64,000 nucleotides of DNA, taken from positions 29,704,720-29,768,719 of the forward strand of contig OX578286.1 of NCBI GenBank assembly GCA_951217055.1, in the 5' to 3' direction. The notes below the pieces were generated by a model. It was not told the DNA's origin and ran no database searches. It saw only the letters and a list, made by a program, of their open reading frames with translations. The stretch is from Gerris lacustris. Its lineage: Eukaryota > Arthropoda > Insecta > Hemiptera > Gerridae. Positions 58,068 through 64,000 of the stretch are shown piece after piece. The translations under genes were made by a program, and so were the position numbers. Each line of letters begins with the position of its first letter. Position 1 is the first letter of the stretch.

Positions 58068-58742
58068 TTAAGAAATTAAAGTAGGTCTGTGATTGACATG
58101 ATTTAATTGTACTCCTCTTTTATTCAGTTCATCTTCTACAGCATGTTTAAATCTTGCATAAGACAATTCTAAATCGTTATTAATCATGACATGATTGAAG
58201 TTTCCAGGTATGTTTCCATATTCCATTTCCACGACAGCTCTAGTGAGACGTTTCTTTAAACTTTCTTCTGTTTCTGTACCGCGATTTCTCAGTCGTCTCT
58301 CGAGTTCTTCTAAGCTTGGTGGTTGAACGAAAATGAGTATCAAATCAAAATTAAATTTTTTTAATTGTTTAACACCTTGGATATCTATGTCTAAAACGCA
58401 GATTTTACCATCTTCTTGAACATTTTTAACTGATTGTAAACTAGTTCCGTAGATGTTACCGCAGTATGTACTTGATTCTAGAAATTTACCTTCTTCGATC
58501 ATTTTTTCAACCATTTCTTTCTGGGAGAAATAATAGTGAATTCCTTCTTCTTCACATTGTCTTGGTTTACGTGTTGTGTGTGATACGGAAAACCCAAATT
58601 TGTTTGGGTATTCGGCGAAAAGACGAGTTAGGAAAGTGGATTTCCCACTGCCTGACGGTCCACAGACGACCATAAGGGGTTTTTCTCTCATTTTTGGTTG
58701 GTAGAGCTCAATCGGATAACCTGTAACAATAAATATCTCCAT
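58068..58742 (-). CDS. Guanylate kinase (GMP kinase), intact 224-aa frame
   Basis: The enzyme phosphorylates GMP (or dGMP) to GDP (dGDP) with ATP, in purine salvage and cGMP turnover, normally in the cytosol. The frame shows a P-loop GPSGSGKST at residues 28-36, the GMP-binding stretch SVSHTTRKPR (52-61), HYYF (69-72), FLESSTYCGNIYGTS (87-101), the DIDIQG strand (118-123), VQPPS (139-143), a lid with RLRNRGTETEESLKKRL (150-166) and INND (187-190). All expected family blocks are present with no break. Length is slightly above the usual ~200 aa. The extra N-terminus precedes Met18 (codon at 58689-58691), which would give a 207-aa protein of typical size. The minus strand reads TTTATTGTTACAG/GT inside the first codons (AG ending at 58721), which looks like a 3' splice site, so this may be a last coding exon. 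No intron breaks the kinase domain, so a retrocopy is also possible. It sits between two inverted ends of repeat family C. Confidence 0.93.
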   Translation of the reverse strand: MEIFIVTGYPIELYQPKMREKPLMVVCGPSGSGKSTFLTRLFAEYPNKFGFSVSHTTRKPRQCEEEGIHYYFSQKEMVEKMIEEGKFLESSTYCGNIYGTSLQSVKNVQEDGKICVLDIDIQGVKQLKKFNFDLILIFVQPPSLEELERRLRNRGTETEESLKKRLTRAVVEMEYGNIPGNFNHVMINNDLELSYARFKHAVEDELNKRGVQLNHVNHRPTLIS

Positions 58743-58772
58743 AATATTTAATTGTTTTGATGAATAATAATA

Positions 58773-58797
58773 ACAAGATAAAAAGAACTTTTTATAT
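58773..58797 (+). repeat. Family C outer end, inverted partner of 57887-57911
   Basis: ACAAGATAAAAAGAACTTTT and the next 5 bases are the exact reverse complement of 57887-57911 (25 bp). The rest of a C copy is missing to the right, where DNA reads TTTAGTCCAGG. The pair brackets the guanylate kinase frame. Confidence 0.75.
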
Positions 58798-58904
58798 TTA
58801 GTCCAGGCAAATTAGTAATTAGTAAAAATAGACTGCCAATTAGTGTGGCACATAGCTTCCTCGCATCCTATCATGTACTTTATTGTTATATTAACATTAA
58901 AATT

Positions 58905-59425
58905 ACAGTTATATTACATTATTGTTATATTGTTTATTGTGTAAAAACTATTAATAGTTTTAGCGATCTTTAACACTTCATAGCGGTGTCGCTGTTGGTT
59001 TTACTAAAAAATTGTATTTGAAAAAAATGTTTGTCTCATTGAATAGATGAAGTTAGATTTTATTCCCGACCTAAAATTTTAATTTTAAATTTAAAGTTCA
59101 CGTTTACGCGAGCGTTGCTCGTGAACGCTTGGACGGATAACGTTGTCCAACGAACTCGTCCTGGGCATTGGTAAAATGAACATGTCTACCAAATTTCATC
59201 AAAATCGGTCAACATTTACTCAAGTTATCGTCGCACGTTTCATAATTCCCGGACACACAGACCGACAGACAGACAGACAGACAGACACGAGACCAAAAAT
59301 GTTCCCTGATGTCTGAAACGGATTTCTGTCTTGGAATTTTTAAAATAGGAGGCATAAAAGTTTTTCGTTCTCAAAAGTGAACACAATGCTTCCGTTACCT
59401 TCGGTAAACTCGGAAGCAAAAAAAA
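58905..59425 (+). mobile_element. Family D / family B chimera
   Basis: 58905-59262 is family D (AGCGATCTTTAACACTTCAT, ACGCGAGCGTTGCTCGTGAA, CAAGTTATCGTCGCACG). At (GACA)n, 59262-59287, it switches to the family B 3' end (GTTCCCTGATGTCTGAAACG, CCGTTACCTTCGGTAAACTC). The switch lies within a tract both families carry. Confidence 0.7.
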
Positions 59426-59699
59426 AACAGCAAATGAAAGAAATAATTTATAAAGTTTTGAAAATACTCTTAAGAGGTGTAGTAGTAAGAAACAGTAAAG
59501 TTCCCCCTCTCGGGTGAAGGGGGGGGGGGGGGGGGGGTCCTCCCCTCCCACATGCGCACAAACATACATTTATTTGCACCAATATCTTTAAAAGTACTCA
59601 ACTGATTATTATAAAATTTGAATGGTTTGTTAAAGTAGTCCGCAGATAGCCCCAAATTAATTTCAACCGTCTGCGCTCATAAAATTTTGCTAAATTGAT

Positions 59700-60480
59700 A
59701 CTTTAATTCATAATTAACAGACAAAAAGTTGATCGACAGACAGACAGAAAGGGTACCAATTTAGCAAATGTAAAGAGCGCAGACGGTTGAAATTAGTTTA
59801 GGGCTATAAATTGATACTTTAATTCATAATTGACAGACAGACAGACAGGGTACCAATTTAGCAAATGTAAACGGCGCAGACGGTTGAAATTAGTTTAGGG
59901 CTATAAATTGATACTTTAATTCATAATTGACAGATAGACAGACAGGGTACCAATTTAGCAAATGTAAAGAGCGCAGACGGTTGAAATTAGTTTAGGGCTA
60001 TAAATTGATACTTTAATTCATAATTGACAGATAGACAGACAGGGTACCAATTTAGCAAATGTAAAGAGCGCAGACGGTTGAAATTAGTTTAGGGCTATAA
60101 ATTGATACTTTAATTCATAATTGACAGATAGACAGACAGGGTACCAATTTAGCAAATGTAAACAGCGCAGACGGTTGAAATTAGTTTAGGGCTATAAATT
60201 GATACTTTAATTCATAATTGACAGATAGACAGACAGGGTACCAATTTAGCAAATGTAAACAGCGCAGACGGTTGAAATTAGTTTAGGGCTATAAATTGAT
60301 ACTTTAATTCATAATTGACAGATAGACAGACAGGGTACCAATTTAGCAAATGTAAAGAGCGCAGACGGTTGAAATTAGTTTAGGGCTATAAATTGATACT
60401 TTAATTCATAATTGACAGACAGACAGACAGGGTACCAATTTAGCAAATGTAAACAGCGCAGACGGCTGAAATTAGTTTGG
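59700..60480. repeat. 97-bp tandem repeat, ~8 copies, derived from family B
   Basis: GGGTACCAATTTAGCAAATG at 59751, 59848, 59945, 60042, 60139, 60236, 60333 and 60430: exactly 97 bp each time. Units join B-type AGCGCAGACGGTTGAAATTA to (GACA)n. Flanked by B sequence in minus orientation on the left (59545-59700) and plus orientation on the right (60480-60660). Confidence 0.95.
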
Positions 60481-60767
60481 GCTACTTTCGACAAACCCTC
60501 CAAATTTAATAATAATTAGTTTTGAAGATATAGGTGAAAATAAATGTATGTTTGTGTGCATGTGGAAGATAAAATAATGGGCACAGAGGGTTGAAACATA
60601 TATGGGATCAACAATGGGCTAATTATGACCTACCATCCAAATTTCATTAAAATTGGGTTGGATCGCAAAAATATTGTTTATCTTTTTCCAACTACAATAT
60701 CTCGAAAACGGTTTGTCTCACTTCAAACATGCATAGGACCATTTTGTGTCGAATTATGTGAAATAGT

Positions 60768-60926
60768 TATTTATGCACCTAGGGAGTAAAGTAAGCCATT
60801 ATTCCCTGAGCGAAAAAGTTGGTTCTTGAGGCGAAGCCGAAGAAACCATAGTCCCTAAACCCTGAGGCGCAGCCGAGGGACAAACAAACAAACAAGAAAG
60901 CAAGCTAATAAAAACGTAGTAGTAAT
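60768..60926 (-). mobile_element. Family H fragment (empty site) joined to a family C end
   Basis: TTATGCACCTAGGGAGTAAA, TTGAGGCGAAGCCGAAGAAA, CCCTGAGGCGCAGCCGAGGG, then CAAGAAAGCAAGCTAATAAA and AACGTAGTAG. H and C share this end. Confidence 0.65.
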
Positions 60927-61158
60927 AAATTGAATTGAATCCGGATGCTTCTACTAATTGGCCGGATTGCTGCCCTGAACCGGATTTTTATAGATGGAAT
61001 TGAAAACGCTGTTTAAATTGTTATTAAGGGTGGTAACCACCCCGCCTTTAAAATAATAAATGTTGCAGTTTTTAATACCGTGTCTAAACTGCCGCCTTTA
61101 GGCACATACCGAAATTTAAATCAATGTATTAAAACACATAATATCTGTTGTGACTGTG

Positions 61159-61372
61159 AAAAAAAAAATCACTGAAAACTGTGAAATACAAAAAAAACTG
61201 TGAAAAACACTCTGAAATACAGAAAAACTGTGGAATACAGAAAAACTGTGGAATTCAGAAAAACTGTGGAATACAGAAAAACTGTGAAATACAAGAAAAC
61301 TGTGAAATACAGAAACACTGTGAAATACAGAAAAACTGTGAAATACAGAAAAACTGTGAAAAACACTGTGAA
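61159..61372. repeat. 18-bp tandem repeat (ACTGTGAAATACAGAAAA)n
   Basis: About 12 units; ACTGTG/CACAGT recurs at 18-bp steps. Because 18 is a multiple of 3, frames on both strands stay open (QKNCGI and TVFLYF hexapeptides). Non-coding. Confidence 0.92.
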
Positions 61373-62435
61373 ATGGGTCATTCCAAAATTTCGATGCATT
61401 TAAACCTTGGTAATTTTTTTTTTTAAAAATTAGAAATAATTGTAGTTTTTTTCACTGCTACCCTGTCTTTATAGCCTCCCTAGTAACTTCCTCTGTATGC
61501 ACGCATAATCACCAACATTTCCAATAATATTGATTTTTAAAAATCCGCTTGAATCTAGGGAGTGAGATTCAAGTCTAGGTAATGAGAAGCTTAATAAATT
61601 AATTAATAAAATATTATTAATAACATTGATAATATTATAGCTTATTAAAATATTTGTTTAAACACTAATTTAATACATAAGAGTTGTGGCTTGTTACATT
61701 TCAATAAAAATGTAAGTAATTAATAAATGAACACGATAAACACATAAGTAATAAATAAACACCTAACAAATATAAATAATAAATAAAAATAGTAACTTAG
61801 ATTCGTGATTAGTACTGTGTGTACGTAAAAAATGCGTAGATTAGCGTTTAAGCGCCGAAAAAATAAGGTTAACTTTGCAAGGTTAAACACTTTATCACAC
61901 TTTGAACACTTTATGTATAAATAAAAACACGTATGAAAAACAAAATTATTAAATGACTTACTCTGATGACTTGGATAATAATGTTCCACTAATATCCAAC
62001 ACAGATTACCTCTATACCTAAACAGAACTAGAAACAAATTAAATAATTAAACAAGATACACATAACTTTAAGAAAATATAAAGTTGATAAGAAGCGTGAT
62101 AAGATAAAAAAAAAAGACATCTATCACTTAAGGGGAAAACAAAGGGAAAAGAGACAAGCCACTTTTAACAATGAGATCCCACTTTTAGTAATGCTTATAT
62201 CAAGACATGTTTAAAATAATGATAACGATTAGTTTTATTCATTGAGAGAATATGCCACAGCACTCCACACTGACGGGGATAGTTATTTTTGAATTTCCCG
62301 GATTTTCCTCGGAACTCATCACAATTTCTCTGGAAGCACTTACCTATAAATTTTATAAGTATGTTGCTCTTAAACTCTAGATACTCTCTAAAAATCTTTT
62401 AAATTATCTTTAATCTTAAATCAAGAGGTTAATTA
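61373..62435. other. No gene seen
   Basis: AT-rich; the 105-codon minus frame at 61720-62037 is T/Y/F-rich and unsupported. Confidence 0.55.
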
Positions 62436-62540
62436 TACGTCATGATTTCCGTTCAAATTTCATTCATGATTTCGTTCAAATTTCATTCATGATTTCCGTT
62501 CATGATTTCGTTCAAATTTCATTCATGATTTCCGGAACCA
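62436..62540. repeat. Short tandem repeat CATGATTTCGTTCAAATTTCATT
   Basis: Four to five ~22-bp units, some with CCGTTC and one shortened. Confidence 0.85.
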
Positions 62541-62679
62541 GATTATATTTGGTTGATAATTTTATAGAATTCTTATTACCCACTATATATTATCTTAATA
62601 ATATTTTTTAGAAACTACTTTCTTTGGTCTGATGGGTACGTTGTTTATAAAAACTTTCAATTCTTCATTTTTTTTTTTT

Positions 62680-63309
62680 AAAAAATCGGTCCGAGACAAC
62701 TCAGACAAACTTTCTCATATTACGAGTTCATAATTATTTAGCCAAGTGTTTTCCATTTATTAGTTTTCGTATGTAAATTTAATTATTATTGAGCATTTCA
62801 TTAAAATGTATCATAAAAATAACTTCTCCCGGGCGGGGAATCGAACCCGGGCTCTCTCGGTCCGCGTTTTAAGCTTTTTTCTCAGGAACTAGATTTTTCC
62901 CGGGAAAACGGTTTATATCGTTGGATTCGTATTTAAATGGACTATATTTTAGAATTTTTTAATTAAAATCGTCGGAACCGTTTTCGAGAAATAATTTTTT
63001 TTCACTTTTTTCAGAGTTTTTGGGGGGTAGCGCCCCTAAATTTGGCGCTAAAATTAATTTCTCGATTTCGCCTCGGGGTATGATTTTTCTGAACATGTAT
63101 GCCAAATTTTGTCAAAATCGGCTCAGTATATAGTTTAGGCTCCAGGCGTCTGCACAGACGACAGACGACAGACGACAGACAGACGAAAGACAGACATTTT
63201 TTAAAAACCACTTTTTTGGACTCAGGGGACCTCAAAACGTGTAAATCCATCAAAATCTCAAAATAGAATTTTCGCGCCATCACAATACTTTCTCTTTATA
63301 TGAGAAAGT
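62680..63309 (-). mobile_element. Family A element, copy 6 (full length)
   Basis: On the minus strand it begins ACTTTCTCATATAAAGAGAA and ends TCGGTCCGAGACAACTC complement plus T run. It has the best-kept tRNA-like 3' arm: CGGACCGAGAGAGCCCGGG leading into GGTTCGATTCCCCGC on the minus strand (62829-62864). Confidence 0.85.
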
Positions 63310-63592
63310 AAAAAAAAAACAATTCCTGCTATACTTATTTCAACCCCACCTTGGGTCATGATCAAGCTAGAAAACATTAACAAATTACATATTAGTTATA
63401 ATTTATATGTCGAACAACAATTTAACAACCTATAAAAGCAATCGTATAACAATTTAAAAAACAATATCTCATTCTATACCTATTCACAATTCCAACTAGA
63501 ATTTTCTACAAAACTAAGGATATTAGCATTTTTTAAATCTATTTTATATAATTTAATTTAAAAATGACAAACCTGTAATTGAATTAATTTTT

Positions 63593-63967
63593 TACTACGT
63601 TTTTATTAGCTTGCTTTCTTGTTTGTTTTTTTGTTTGTTTGTTTGTTTGTTTATTTGTTTGTCCAGTACAAATCTTGCAATCGATTTTTAACTAACTTCC
63701 CGAGTAGCTAGACATTTGAAACTTTTAGAATAGCTCAGAACACGATGACAATGCATTATTTTAATACTTTTAGCCATCTTTCAGCAGAATTTTAATTCGT
63801 TTTCTGCAAATTTTGCTCTATGGAAAGCAGGTTCGGAAAAAATCCGCAAGTTATTTTATTTGTTTTGACACATCCCCTATTTACGATCTTCATTTTGTGA
63901 CGTGTTTCAAATTTATGATTTATGACAGAAAATTTAAGAACGTAGTTTATAAAAAGTTCTTTATCTC
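63593..63967 (-). mobile_element. Family C element, copy 5, short
   Basis: TACTACGTTTTTATTAGCTT with an expanded (TTTG)n stretch, through TCAGCAGAATTTTAATTCGT, to TTAAGAACGTAGTTTATAAA and AGTTCTTTATC. Followed by CTCCAGTAGGGAAAAAAAG, the start of family H-like DNA, at the window edge. Confidence 0.75.
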
Positions 63968-64000
63968 CAGTAGGGAAAAAAAGTTATGATTTTGAATTAG

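Noticed and set aside
61169..61426. QKNCGI / TVFLYF repeat frames on both strands
   Set aside because: Translation of an 18-bp tandem repeat; open in several frames at once.

Overview
This window looks like gene-poor, AT-rich nuclear DNA of an invertebrate animal. An arthropod, probably an insect, is the best guess. The evidence is a spliced-looking LDL-receptor class A exon, a eukaryote-type guanylate kinase, mariner-type transposase relics of the kind common in insects, tRNA-derived SINE-like repeats and very dense TIR elements. I cannot name the species. There is nothing bacterial or organellar here.

Only two pieces look like host genes. One is an LDLa exon on the + strand (35551-35712), with a clean acceptor and donor and a symmetric 1-1 phase. 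The other is a complete guanylate kinase reading frame on the - strand (58068-58742). All other coding signal is transposon relics: two internally deleted mariner elements (29653-30226 and 45704-46601), a Mutator-like element with a FLYWCH-type fragment (56246-57151), a possible Crypton-type ORF start (49134-49316) and a LINE reverse-transcriptase tail (34797-35271).

The rest is a mosaic of dispersed families. I name these A to I here by shared sequence: A, a TIR element with a tRNA-like B box; B, about 580 bp with GACAGACA tracts; C, ends TACTACGTTTTTA; D, ends GGAACGAAGTTCC; E; F; G, Crypton-related; H; I. There are also two tRNA-derived SINE-like families and many MITEs whose target duplications can be read directly (TA, TAA, 8 bp, about 9 bp).

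Layout. 1-4 kb: A copies and a SINE. 5-6.7 kb: an inverted pair of C. 7.7-10.5 kb: B, C, a ribozyme-like motif and a Harbinger-like foldback. 11.8-12.9 kb: an F element carrying E. 14-16 kb: nested MITEs in old tandem repeats. 17.3-17.8 kb: D. 17.9-24.75 kb: a 129-bp satellite of about 53 units, followed at once by a truncated A copy that carries an 11-bp minisatellite. 25.5-30.2 kb: MITEs, an 85-bp array, a SINE and mariner 2. 30.6-33.8 kb: foldbacks and a tandem array split by a tRNA-like palindrome. 34.4-36 kb: LINE relic and LDLa exon. 37-40.7 kb: a 272-bp array, E and a SINE. 41.8-46.6 kb: B, F with A inside it, and G with mariner 1 inside it. 47-48.2 kb: an 86-bp array. 49-54.6 kb: G, A, B and D. 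55-57.2 kb: a nest of H, I and the Mutator-like element. 57.3-58.8 kb: guanylate kinase between two ends of C. 59-64 kb: a D/B chimera, a 97-bp array, an 18-bp array, A and C.

The genes do not form a pathway. The dominant biology is repeat birth: several tandem arrays grow out of segments of dispersed elements, and insertions can be ordered in time from who interrupts whom.
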